From Anaerolineales bacterium UBA2317 (GTDB lineage Bacteria; Chloroflexota; Anaerolineae; Anaerolineales; Villigracilaceae): a DNA stretch of 64,000 nucleotides. Of this stretch, positions 51,201 to 59,408 are shown in pieces. The stretch lies in contig DDVH01000022.1 in assembly GCA_002345215.1 (NCBI GenBank), positions 124,169 through 188,168 on the forward strand. Direction: 5' to 3'. Below the pieces are notes generated by a model that was given only the letters and a program-made list of their open reading frames with translations, ran no database searches and was not told the DNA's origin. The translations under genes were made by a program, and so were the position numbers. Positions within the stretch are counted from its first letter, which is position 1, and each line of letters begins with the position of its first letter.

Positions 51201-52667
51201 ATGGAAATCTTAAACTACATAAACGGCTCGTGGATAAAACCAAACGTCAAAGAATATTTTGATGTCATCAATCCTGCAACGGGTCAAGTGATTGCAAAGA
51301 CTCCGCTTGGCACAAAAGCAGACGTTGACTCGGCGGCAAAAGCTGCGAGTGAAGCGTTTCCTGCGTGGCGCAGAACACCAGTCAATGACCGTGTGCAATA
51401 TTTATTTAAGTTGCGAAATCTCATGCGCGAAAATGCGGATGAAATTGCAAAACTCATTACCAATGAATGTGGAAAAACATTTGAAGAAGCAAAAGCCGAA
51501 ATGATTCGTGCTTACGAAAATGTTGAAGTGGCTTGTGGAATGCCGATGATGATGAAAGGTGATGTTGTTGAAGATATTGCTTCTGGCATTGATGAGTTGA
51601 TGATTCGTCAACCAGTGGGTGTGTGTGCCACCATCGCGCCGTTTAATTTCCCTGGCATGATTCCGTTTTGGTATTTGCCGTATGCAATCGCGGCAGGCAA
51701 CACCTACATCATCAAGCCTTCTGAAAAAGTTCCGATGACAATGCAATTCATTATGAAACTCATCGAGCAAGTTGGTTTTCCAAATGGTGTTGTCAATTTG
51801 GTCAATGGTGCTAAAGATGTTGTTGATGGAATTCTTGAACATCCAAGCATTCGTGCGATCACTTTTGTTGGTTCAACCAATGTCGCAAAATATATTTATG
51901 CAACTGCCGCGTCGCATGGCAAACGAGTCCAAGCACAAGGTGGCGCAAAGAATCCTGTGATTATTCTTCCTGATGCGGATATGGAGATGGCGACAAAGAT
52001 CGTCGCCGATTCAGCCTTCGGGTGTGCTGGTCAACGTTGTTTGGCAGTTTCTTTCGCTGTGACTGTGGGTGATGCTAAAAACCAATTCACCGAATTAATT
52101 TGTGACGCAGCTTCATCAAGAGTTGTTGGTTATGGACTTGAATCAGGTGTGCAAATGGGACCAGTCATCAATATGGCAAGCAAAAGCAGAATCGAGTCGC
52201 TGATTGGACTCGGTCAAAAAGAAGGAGCAAGTGTCCCCGTAGATGGACGCGGGACTTTAATCAAAGGGTATGACGGCGGTTCATTTATCAAGCCAACGAT
52301 TCTTGCAGATGTCCCACGCGGAAGTGAAATCGCTAAGACAGAAATTTTTGGACCTGTGTTAAGTTTGATGCATGTCAATACAGTTGATGATGCGATTGAG
52401 TTGGTGAATAGCGGGCAATATGGAAATCAGGCGAGTTTGTTTACGTCGAGTGGAAATGCCGCGCGAAAATTTAGATACGAAGCCGAAGCTGGCAATATCG
52501 GAATCAATATTGGCGTTGCCGCACCGATGGCATTTTTTCCATTTAGTGGTTGGAAAGATTCCTTCTTCGGCGATATGCATGGTCAAGGCATGGATGCGGT
52601 TGAATTTTTTACACAAAAGAAAATTGTTGTTGAGCGTTGGCCCAAAGAATGGACGAGGAAGTTTTAA
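51201..52667 (+). CDS. mmsA: CoA-acylating methylmalonate-semialdehyde dehydrogenase
   Basis: 488 residues, ALDH fold. Catalytic Cys C280 in FGCAGQRCLA. At the usual general-base position the sequence reads QGGAKNP, as in the CoA-dependent ALDH6 branch, which lacks the Glu. N-terminal YINGSW and GVCATIAPFNFPGMIPFWYLP fit. It converts methylmalonate or malonate semialdehyde with CoA and NAD+ to propionyl- or acetyl-CoA plus CO2. In this island it is the natural last step of beta-alanine breakdown. GGAG eight bases before the ATG. Confidence 0.92.
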   Translation: MEILNYINGSWIKPNVKEYFDVINPATGQVIAKTPLGTKADVDSAAKAASEAFPAWRRTPVNDRVQYLFKLRNLMRENADEIAKLITNECGKTFEEAKAEMIRAYENVEVACGMPMMMKGDVVEDIASGIDELMIRQPVGVCATIAPFNFPGMIPFWYLPYAIAAGNTYIIKPSEKVPMTMQFIMKLIEQVGFPNGVVNLVNGAKDVVDGILEHPSIRAITFVGSTNVAKYIYATAASHGKRVQAQGGAKNPVIILPDADMEMATKIVADSAFGCAGQRCLAVSFAVTVGDAKNQFTELICDAASSRVVGYGLESGVQMGPVINMASKSRIESLIGLGQKEGASVPVDGRGTLIKGYDGGSFIKPTILADVPRGSEIAKTEIFGPVLSLMHVNTVDDAIELVNSGQYGNQASLFTSSGNAARKFRYEAEAGNIGINIGVAAPMAFFPFSGWKDSFFGDMHGQGMDAVEFFTQKKIVVERWPKEWTRKF

Positions 52668-52673
52668 TTTTTT

Positions 52674-52701
52674 GTAGGGGCGAGGCATGCCTCGCCCCTA
52701 C
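52674..52701. repeat. Perfect 28-base REP palindrome
   Basis: GTAGGGGCGAGGCA/TGCCTCGCCCCTAC, without loop spacing, between mmsA and the next aminotransferase gene. Confidence 0.88.
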
Positions 52702-52718
52702 GTAATAAAAGGAATTTT

Positions 52719-54080
52719 ATGAGCTACGATTACGAAGACGCATTAGATTATTCATCCCGCTGGATTGATTTGATTCATAAACAAGAATTCCCAACCAAAG
52801 AGTTGGCGCATCAAATCATTGATGAATCAAAAGATAATTTTGCTGAACATTACAACCGCAATTGGTTGGAATATAGAAAATCTGTCACTGAATCTGGGGA
52901 TTGGGCATCTGTCGAATGGACAGGTTCAGGTTCAGTCATCAAAGATGTGTTGGGCAGAGAATATTTAGATTTTCTTGGTGGCTTCGGCATGATGGATTTA
53001 GGTTGGAGTCATCCGACTGTTGTTGAAACAGTCAAAGCACAATTGAATCGCTCGCCCATGCCTTCGCAAGAATTACTTGACCCATTACGCGGTGTCTTAG
53101 CAAAGTTATTAGCAAGTATCACACCAGGTGATTTGAAATACAGTTGGTTTGGAGCAAGCGGCACAGAAGCCAATGAAGCCGCAATGAAAATTGCAAAACT
53201 TTATACAGGCAAAACAGCATTTATTGTAGGTGTTCGCGCTTTTCATGGTAAGACAATGGGCTCATTATCTTTAATGGGCAAATCAGATTTTCGCGCTCAA
53301 ATGGGAGCGATGTATGGCGGACAGGTTTATCATGTTCCATTTGGTGATGCCGATGCTGTTGAAAAGCAATTAGAAATTTGTGAAAAAGTTGGGGTTGGAG
53401 TCGCGGCTGTGATGTTTGAACCAATTCAAGGCGAGTCTGGAGCGATTGTTCCTCCTGATGATTTCTGGCCCCGCATTCGTGAAGCCACAAAAAAATATAA
53501 AGTCTTGTTAATCGCTGATGAAGTGCAAACAGGTTTAGGTAGAACAGGAAAATTATGGGGCGTGGAACATTGGAATGTTGTGCCTGATATTTTGACCGTT
53601 GCAAAATCTTTAGGTGGTGGTGTGATGCCGATTAGTGCAGTGACAACAACGGAAGAAATTTTTCATCCAATGATGTATCCGAATCCATTTATGCATACCA
53701 CTACAACTGGTGGAAATGCGTTAGCATGTTCTGCGGCAATTTCATCAATTCATGTTACTTTACGTGAAAGATTATGGGAACAAGCCGCGGAAAAAGGTGC
53801 GTATTTAATGCCGCATTTGGAAAATTTTGTTGTACAATACCCACACATTTTTGAACGTGTGACCGGCAAAGGATTGTTAATCGGAATGCACTTCAAAAAT
53901 CCAGAAATTGGTTATAAAGTTTCGGCAGGTTTATTCAAGCGAGGTGTGTTAGTTTCAGGTACACTCACTAGTGCGCAAACTGTTCGACTTGAGCCGCCAT
54001 TAATTGTCACAAAAGAACAGATAGACATGCTATTAGAACGACTCGGCGATACACTCAATGAGATTAGCAAGACAATGTAA
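52719..54080 (+). CDS. Class-III aminotransferase, putrescine aminotransferase-like
   Basis: 453 residues. An N-terminal helical extension (about 1-60) precedes LGREYLDFLGGFGMMDLGWSHP, as in YgjG-type putrescine aminotransferases. Further: SWFGASGTEANEAAMKIAK, MFEPIQGESGAIVPP, LLIADEVQTGLGRTG and TVAKSLGGGVMPISA with the PLP Lys. It lies 26 bases before potA, supporting a diamine substrate such as putrescine, cadaverine or spermidine. AAGGAA precedes the ATG. Confidence 0.87.
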   Translation: MSYDYEDALDYSSRWIDLIHKQEFPTKELAHQIIDESKDNFAEHYNRNWLEYRKSVTESGDWASVEWTGSGSVIKDVLGREYLDFLGGFGMMDLGWSHPTVVETVKAQLNRSPMPSQELLDPLRGVLAKLLASITPGDLKYSWFGASGTEANEAAMKIAKLYTGKTAFIVGVRAFHGKTMGSLSLMGKSDFRAQMGAMYGGQVYHVPFGDADAVEKQLEICEKVGVGVAAVMFEPIQGESGAIVPPDDFWPRIREATKKYKVLLIADEVQTGLGRTGKLWGVEHWNVVPDILTVAKSLGGGVMPISAVTTTEEIFHPMMYPNPFMHTTTTGGNALACSAAISSIHVTLRERLWEQAAEKGAYLMPHLENFVVQYPHIFERVTGKGLLIGMHFKNPEIGYKVSAGLFKRGVLVSGTLTSAQTVRLEPPLIVTKEQIDMLLERLGDTLNEISKTM

Positions 54081-54106
54081 GCAAATCCATTTCGAGGAGT
54101 ATGTAG

Positions 54107-55210
54107 ATGGCTAGTAGTGAATATGCAGTAGAAATGCAAGATGTTGTCAAGCAGTTCGTCACGCCGGAAGGGGGCATCCTAGCGGCAGTCAATCACGTCA
54201 CCATGCAAATTAAAGAAAATGAATTTTTTTCACTACTTGGTCCATCTGGTTGTGGGAAGACGACTTCATTGAGAATGATTGCTGGCTTTGAATTACCCAC
54301 CGATGGAAAAATTTTGATTCATGGCAAAGAAATGAGTCAAGTGCCGGCTTTTCAACGCCCGGTCAATACGGTGTTTCAACAGTATGCTTTGTTTCCACAC
54401 ATGACGGTTGAGCAAAATATTGGCTTTGGCTTGGAAATGAAAGGTGTCTCACGCGCTGAACGAATCAGACGCGTGGGGGAAGCCTTAGAGATGGTTCGTC
54501 TGCCCGGTATGGAATTACGTCGCCCCAAACAACTCTCTGGTGGACAACAACAACGCATCGCACTTGCGCGAGCCTTGGTCAATAAACCTGAAGTATTACT
54601 TTTAGACGAACCCCTCGGCGCATTAGACTTAAAACTCCGCAAAGAAATGCAACTTGAATTAAAAACACTTCAACGTGAAGTCGGTATTACATTTATTTAT
54701 GTGACACACGACCAAGAAGAAGCATTGACCATGAGTGACCGCATTGCAGTCATGAGCAAAGGTGTGGCATTGCAAGTAGATGCCCCTGAAGCAATTTATG
54801 AAAGACCCGCTACAAAATTTGTAGCAGACTTTATCGGCGAAACCAACTTTTTAGATGGTGTCGTCAAAGGACAAAATGGCACAACAGTTGAGATTGACCT
54901 TGTCGGTACGGGCAGTGTATTTGTCGAATCGAGTAGAAAGTTTACCAACGGTCAACAAGTAACAGTCGCGGTCAGACCCGAAAAACTTCGCCTCAATAAT
55001 CCAGTAAATGAGGATAACAATCTTAAAGGTCATGTTGAAGAAGTTATCTATATCGGCACAGATACACATTATGGCGTGCGTTTTACTGGTGGGCATAAAG
55101 CTCGCATTCGTGAACAAAATGTGACTGTGGCACAAAAATCCTTAGCCAAAACGGGTGATGAAGTAACCATGTCGTTTACGCATACATCACCACGCATTCT
55201 TACAGAATAG
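54107..55210 (+). CDS. potA: Spermidine/putrescine ABC transporter ATPase
   Basis: 367 residues. Walker A GPSGCGKTT, Q-loop FQQYALFPHMTV, signature LSGGQQQRIALARAL, Walker B LLLDEPLGALD, switch His in THDQEEAL. The C-terminal TOBE-like domain (about 290-360: VAVRPEKLRL, GVRFTGGHKARIREQN) fits PotA/OpuC-type importers. GAGGAG Shine-Dalgarno. First gene of potABCD. Confidence 0.95.
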   Translation: MASSEYAVEMQDVVKQFVTPEGGILAAVNHVTMQIKENEFFSLLGPSGCGKTTSLRMIAGFELPTDGKILIHGKEMSQVPAFQRPVNTVFQQYALFPHMTVEQNIGFGLEMKGVSRAERIRRVGEALEMVRLPGMELRRPKQLSGGQQQRIALARALVNKPEVLLLDEPLGALDLKLRKEMQLELKTLQREVGITFIYVTHDQEEALTMSDRIAVMSKGVALQVDAPEAIYERPATKFVADFIGETNFLDGVVKGQNGTTVEIDLVGTGSVFVESSRKFTNGQQVTVAVRPEKLRLNNPVNEDNNLKGHVEEVIYIGTDTHYGVRFTGGHKARIREQNVTVAQKSLAKTGDEVTMSFTHTSPRILTE

Positions 55211-55222
55211 GCGGAGGTTTCG

Positions 55223-56134
55223 ATGCTTAAATTCTTCCGCGGTAAAAGTAATTGGCAACTCTTTGGGTTGCTTTCCCCCGGCGCGTTATGGATTTTGATT
55301 TTCTTTAACTTGCCGATTTTGATTGTGATGTTCATCAGTTTTGTTGAACGTGGTCGGGCAGGCGGTATTCAAATTCCGCCAGTCTACACACTTGAGAATT
55401 ATTCACAACTTTTCAACGCATGTGTATCCGAATTTGCTGGACCAGAATGTGACCCATTTTTGTACATCGGCATTTTCGGAAATTCAGTCCGAATTGCATT
55501 AATTGTCACATTTTGGTGCATCATTCTTGGATACCCACTTTCATATTTCATCTCCAAACAAAAACCAGTCTGGCGTGATGCTTTGATGATTTTGGTCATC
55601 ATTCCATTTTGGACTAATTTTCTTGTGCGTACCTATGCGCTCAAACAAGTGTTGGCGGCAGAAGGTTTGTTAAATTCATTCTTAATGGGAATTGGCATTA
55701 TCGGTCAGCCACTTGATTTGCTCTTCAATGAATTTGCAGTGGTGGTTGGTTTAATTTATGGTTACTTGCCATTTGCTGTTTTGCCAATGTACGCTTCCAT
55801 AGAAAAATTTGACTATTCATTAATGGAAGCCGCCTCAGATTTAGGCGCACCGCCTCAACGTGCATTTTGGCGAGTCATGTTACCGATGACATTGCCCGGC
55901 ATATTCGCCGCCTTGGTGCTGGTGTTTGTTCCAGTGGTGGGCGCATTCATCACACCTGATATTATGGGCGGTGGAAAAGTAGAAATGATTGGCACATTGA
56001 TTAATCGTCAATTTGGTGTGGCGCGTAACTGGCCCTTTGGTTCTTCCATGTCGCTTATCTTGATGTTGTTAGTTTTAATCGGTGTGATTTTCTACTTCCG
56101 TTCTAGCACCGAAGAAACACGGAGGGCGATGTGA
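55223..56134 (+). CDS. potB: Spermidine/putrescine ABC transporter permease
   Basis: 303 residues with six membrane helices. EAA loop: EAASDLGAPPQRAFWRVMLPMTLPG, which docks on PotA. LVRTYALKQVLAAEGLLNS is typical of PotB. The stop overlaps the start of potC by four bases. Confidence 0.93.
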   Translation: MLKFFRGKSNWQLFGLLSPGALWILIFFNLPILIVMFISFVERGRAGGIQIPPVYTLENYSQLFNACVSEFAGPECDPFLYIGIFGNSVRIALIVTFWCIILGYPLSYFISKQKPVWRDALMILVIIPFWTNFLVRTYALKQVLAAEGLLNSFLMGIGIIGQPLDLLFNEFAVVVGLIYGYLPFAVLPMYASIEKFDYSLMEAASDLGAPPQRAFWRVMLPMTLPGIFAALVLVFVPVVGAFITPDIMGGGKVEMIGTLINRQFGVARNWPFGSSMSLILMLLVLIGVIFYFRSSTEETRRAM

Positions 56135-57261
56135 GCACACAAACATTTCCTCCTTATCCTCGTCAAAAAGTGCGTTTAAGCACACGCATTGGTAACTGGC
56201 TTTTAGGAACAAATGCCGCTTTGGTATTTGGCTTCATTTATTTGCCCGTTATCATTTTGATTTTGTTCTCATTTAACAACACACGCTCTGTGGCAGTGTT
56301 TGGCGGGTTTTCATCTCAATGGTATGTGACGCTTTCACAAAACACAGAATTACTCGATGCCGCCAGAAATAGTTTACTGGTTGCATTAATCACCACCATT
56401 TTTGCAACAGCCATCGGCACATTGACCGCCATTGCGATGGATAGATACCGATTCAAATTACGCACCGCATTTGATGCTAATTTGTATTTACCAATTGTGA
56501 TTCCAGAAATTGTGATGGGTATTGCATTACTGCTTTTCTTTAATCAAGCCCTATTCCCATTTTTGCAAAACATCTTTGGCATTCGAGCATCCACTGGGCT
56601 TCATACCATTACCATTTCTCACATCGCATTTGATATTCCATTTGTGTATGTGATTGTGCGTGCCCGCCTAGCAGATTTTGACCGCACCCTAGAAGAAGCC
56701 GCTTCTGACCTCGGGGCAGATGAGTGGAAAACCTTCAACAGAGTCACACTCCCATTGCTGATGCCCGGTATCATTGGCGGTGCTCTAATGGCATTCACCC
56801 TTTCTTTAGATGATTACCTTATCACTGTATTTACAAAAGGTATTCAAGAACAAACCATGCCTTTGTATATTTATTCACTGGTGCGTAAAGGTGTCACACC
56901 GGAAATCAATGCACTATCTACAGCCTTGTTAGTTGGCTCAATTGGTTTGGTTGGGCTTTCACTCACTGCCCAAAATGGTGGACCTGTGTACACCCGTGCC
57001 ATGTCTGTTGGTGCTGGCTTGGGTGTTGGGTTATACGCTTTATTTAGCCTGCCGACTTTGTTTGCTTCATTTACAGTTGGTGGTTTAATCGTCACTCTGA
57101 TTTTGCTAGCAGGCTTATATTCTGCGTGGCGTTCATTTAGCGGATACCGAGAAGAACTTGCTGAAACAAATCAATCGGGCAAAGTGCTCTCTGTGATTGT
57201 GCTGATTGTAGTTTTGTTAATTTCCTATCTTTCCGCTTTGATATTATTATCTCAACGATAA
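56131..57261 (+). CDS. potC: Spermidine/putrescine ABC transporter permease with C-terminal extension
   Basis: GTG start overlapping the potB stop. 376 residues. The first 265 are an ordinary PotC: six helices, EEAASDLGADEWKTFNRVTLP as EAA loop, and SLDDYLITVFTKG. The remaining 110 add about three to four hydrophobic segments (SVGAGLGVGLYALFSLP, FTVGGLIVTLILLAGLYSAW, VLSVIVLIVVLLISYLSALILL) absent from the E. coli protein. The stop is directly followed by a full-length AAGGAGGTGAT. Confidence 0.92.
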   Translation: MSTQTFPPYPRQKVRLSTRIGNWLLGTNAALVFGFIYLPVIILILFSFNNTRSVAVFGGFSSQWYVTLSQNTELLDAARNSLLVALITTIFATAIGTLTAIAMDRYRFKLRTAFDANLYLPIVIPEIVMGIALLLFFNQALFPFLQNIFGIRASTGLHTITISHIAFDIPFVYVIVRARLADFDRTLEEAASDLGADEWKTFNRVTLPLLMPGIIGGALMAFTLSLDDYLITVFTKGIQEQTMPLYIYSLVRKGVTPEINALSTALLVGSIGLVGLSLTAQNGGPVYTRAMSVGAGLGVGLYALFSLPTLFASFTVGGLIVTLILLAGLYSAWRSFSGYREELAETNQSGKVLSVIVLIVVLLISYLSALILLSQR

Positions 57262-57271
57262 AGGAGGTGAT
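57261..57271 (+). promoter_or_regulatory. Extended Shine-Dalgarno-like AAGGAGGTGAT without a gene in position
   Basis: Matches the anti-Shine-Dalgarno end of 16S rRNA over its full length. The next convincing start (potD) is 65 bases away and has its own GGAGAAG. The GTG inside it opens only a 17-codon frame. Confidence 0.5.
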
Positions 57272-57335
57272 AGACTCTCGACACTTAACTGCATATATAT
57301 GGATAAATCAAACTAATTAATGGAGAAGAAAAGAA

Positions 57336-58463
57336 ATGAAAAAAACGCTTATATACATCTTTGTTCTGTTGGCTGTGATGCTAGCCGCTTGTGCACCTGC
57401 CACAGGAACAGAATCCGAAACAGGTGGCGAAACAACTGTCACCTCAGACCGATGCGGTGACGCATCTCAATTAGCAGATACAATTTATCTTTACAACTGG
57501 GTTGAATATATTGACCCAGCCATCAAAGACCAATTCTTAGCAGAATGTGGTGTTGAAGTAGTAGAAACAAACTTTGACTCGAATGAAACGCTTCTTGCTA
57601 CTTTGCAAGCGGGCGGCGCGGCGTATGATGTGATTATCCCTTCTGATTATATGGTGCAAATTTTAATTTCGGAAGGCTACTTGATGGAAATTGATAAAAG
57701 CGTGGTGACCAACCTCGCGAATATGAACGAATTAAACGTCAACCAATATTTTGACCCCGAACAAAAATATACCGTGCCTTATTTATGGGGAACATCTGGT
57801 TTTGCTGTAGATACAACTGCAGTGCCAGACTATGAAGCCTCTTGGCGCATGGTGTTTGAGCCTACCCCAGAAAACTGCGGAAAAATCAGCATGTTAGATG
57901 ACCAACGCGAAACACTCGGCGCGGCATTAATGTATTTGGGATATTCTCTCAACTCAACCGACCCGGCTGAATTAGAAGAAGCCAAAAACTTGTTAATTGC
58001 CCAAGCCGAATGTGTGCGCGCTTATGATAGCCAAACCAATGATGATTTGCTCATCAGTGGAGAAACTGTCTTTGGTCACATGTGGACGGGCGATGCGATT
58101 TTGGCAGGCTTGCCAGATTATGGTGGTCGTGATGGAATCGTGTACGTCATCCCTGAAGAAGGTTGTGTGATTTGGCAAGATAACTTGGCAGTGCCTGTAG
58201 GTGCACCAAATGCTTATACTGCTATGGTGTTTATCAATTACTTACACTACCCTGAAATTGCCGCACAAAATGCAGAATTTGTAGGGTATGGCACACCGAA
58301 CCAAGCCGCTAAAGAATTTATTTCTGAAGAAGTGCTTGCCGACCCCGGCATTTACCCGCCAGCCGAAGTAGAAGCCCGCTTACAATGGTTAGAAGATGTA
58401 GGTGATGCTTTACAACTCTACGACCGCATTTGGACCGAGTTCAAAGCCTCAGTAGGTAGTTAG
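57336..58463 (+). CDS. potD: Spermidine/putrescine-binding lipoprotein
   Basis: 375 residues. Lipobox LAACAP gives a lipidated Cys. The mature protein is a PotD/PotF-type binding protein: IYLYNWVEYIDPAIKDQF, YDVIIPSDYMVQILISEG, VPYLWGTSGFAVDT, SMLDDQRETLGAALMYLG and FGHMWTGDAILA. Trp and Asp residues at these places form the polyamine cleft in the family. Own Shine-Dalgarno GGAGAAG; terminator follows. Confidence 0.94.
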   Translation: MKKTLIYIFVLLAVMLAACAPATGTESETGGETTVTSDRCGDASQLADTIYLYNWVEYIDPAIKDQFLAECGVEVVETNFDSNETLLATLQAGGAAYDVIIPSDYMVQILISEGYLMEIDKSVVTNLANMNELNVNQYFDPEQKYTVPYLWGTSGFAVDTTAVPDYEASWRMVFEPTPENCGKISMLDDQRETLGAALMYLGYSLNSTDPAELEEAKNLLIAQAECVRAYDSQTNDDLLISGETVFGHMWTGDAILAGLPDYGGRDGIVYVIPEEGCVIWQDNLAVPVGAPNAYTAMVFINYLHYPEIAAQNAEFVGYGTPNQAAKEFISEEVLADPGIYPPAEVEARLQWLEDVGDALQLYDRIWTEFKASVGS

Positions 58464-58472
58464 TTAATCAAA

Positions 58473-58506
58473 AAGTGACAGTCACTTTCGAGTGACTGTC
58501 ACTTTA
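58473..58506 (+). terminator. Intrinsic terminator with UUCG tetraloop
   Basis: AAAGTGACAGTCACT-TTCG-AGTGACTGTCACTTT, 15-base perfect stem; ends the pot operon. Confidence 0.88.
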
Positions 58507-58568
58507 TTAATATGGGGTTAAAATAAGTACAAAAACACACAGAATTGTAAATAATAGTTATAAAACCA

Positions 58569-58597
58569 TTGACATTTATACAAAATCGTCATAGAAT
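58569..58597 (+). promoter_or_regulatory. Sigma-70-type promoter giving a leaderless mRNA
   Basis: TTGACA (58569-58574), 17-base spacer, TAGAAT (58592-58597). The start point expected about seven bases on falls at the ATG at 58604. Confidence 0.75.
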
Positions 58598-58603
58598 ATG
58601 GGT

Positions 58604-59071
58604 ATGGAAAGCATAATCGTCACAGAACGCCCTGAAAAACTAGATGAGATTGACCATTATATTATCCAAACGCTACAAAAGGACGGGCGTGAAGCCTTCG
58701 CACAAATTGCCGAAGACCTCAAAGTATCGCCGGGCATGATTCGCCAGCGTTACAACCGCCTTGTAGAACTTGGTTATCTCAAAGTTATCGCGGCGACCAA
58801 CCCGTTGATGATGGGCAAACGCACGATGGCGATGATAGGCGTGCGCACCGACGGCAGAAAAATGCTCGAAGCCGCCAACAAAATCTCAAAGTTTGATGAA
58901 GTTGTATATGTTGTATTCGTCAGTGGTGGGTACGACATCATGCTCGAAGTTTTTTGCAAAGACCATGAAGACCTACTCAAATTTATGACCGAAAAACTTG
59001 CCAAAGTAGACGGCGTGCGCGAAACCGAATCTTTCATTTATTTGAAGATAGCCAAAGAAATTTATTTTTAG
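58604..59071 (+). CDS. Lrp/AsnC family regulator
   Basis: 155 residues from the ATG at 58604; another ATG at 58598 directly abuts the -10 box and is unlikely to be transcribed. HTH: LDEIDHYIIQTLQKDGREAFAQI, SPGMIRQRYNRLVELGY. RAM domain: AMIGVRTDGRKMLEAANKISKF, VVFVSGGYDIMLEVFC, GVRETESFIYLKIAKE. There is no Shine-Dalgarno. It sits between the pot operon and the saccharopine-dehydrogenase-like gene and could control either. Confidence 0.9.
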   Translation: MESIIVTERPEKLDEIDHYIIQTLQKDGREAFAQIAEDLKVSPGMIRQRYNRLVELGYLKVIAATNPLMMGKRTMAMIGVRTDGRKMLEAANKISKFDEVVYVVFVSGGYDIMLEVFCKDHEDLLKFMTEKLAKVDGVRETESFIYLKIAKEIYF

Positions 59072-59109
59072 ATAAAAATCCGCCTCGTTCTTAAAGTGAC
59101 ACCTGATTC

Positions 59110-59180
59110 TGCTTCGTACACCGTATCGCTAAAGCGATAAAACTTGTCTGCCTCCCAACAGAGAGGATGGCAGAGCCAAT
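59110..59180 (+). promoter_or_regulatory. Structured leader upstream of a small ORF
   Basis: Two hairpins: TATCGCT-AA-AGCGATA and TCTGCC...GGCAGA (about 59147-59174). They precede the small gene at 59193 and may be an RNA control element. Confidence 0.35.
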
Positions 59181-59192
59181 TGAAAGGATTTT

Positions 59193-59312
59193 ATGCAAGC
59201 CCTTGTTCGTGGACTAAAACAATTCGGGGACATGATGGTAGAAGCGTACCTCATGGCATTGACAATCAATACAAAGCCAGTGCGTCAAAACAAAAAGCCA
59301 AACCGCTATTAA
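59193..59312 (+). CDS. 39-residue small protein
   Basis: ATG preceded by GAAAGG at a good distance. The first 27 residues can form an amphipathic or weakly hydrophobic helix (MQALVRGLKQFGDMMVEAYL), and the last 12 are basic (PVRQNKKPNRY). A terminator begins five bases after the stop, as expected for a real gene unit. I know no family. It could be a small membrane-associated peptide, or the leader peptide of an attenuator for the downstream gene. Confidence 0.55.
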   Translation: MQALVRGLKQFGDMMVEAYLMALTINTKPVRQNKKPNRY

Positions 59313-59316
59313 TCAT

Positions 59317-59347
59317 AAAAGACGGCATGAACTATCATGCCGTCTTT
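59317..59347 (+). terminator. Intrinsic terminator or attenuator
   Basis: AAAAGACGGCATGA-ACTA-TCATGCCGTCTTTTT, directly behind the small ORF and about 60 bases before the next gene. Confidence 0.85.
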
Positions 59348-59408
59348 TTATTTATGTCAATCTAACTCGCGGACGCGGGTTATAAAACTAAATGGAGAAT
59401 ATGCTTGT

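Noticed and set aside
59144..59365. 73-codon frame overlapping the 39-codon gene
   Set aside because: It runs through the terminator hairpin and lacks a ribosome site; the 39-codon frame fits the signals better.
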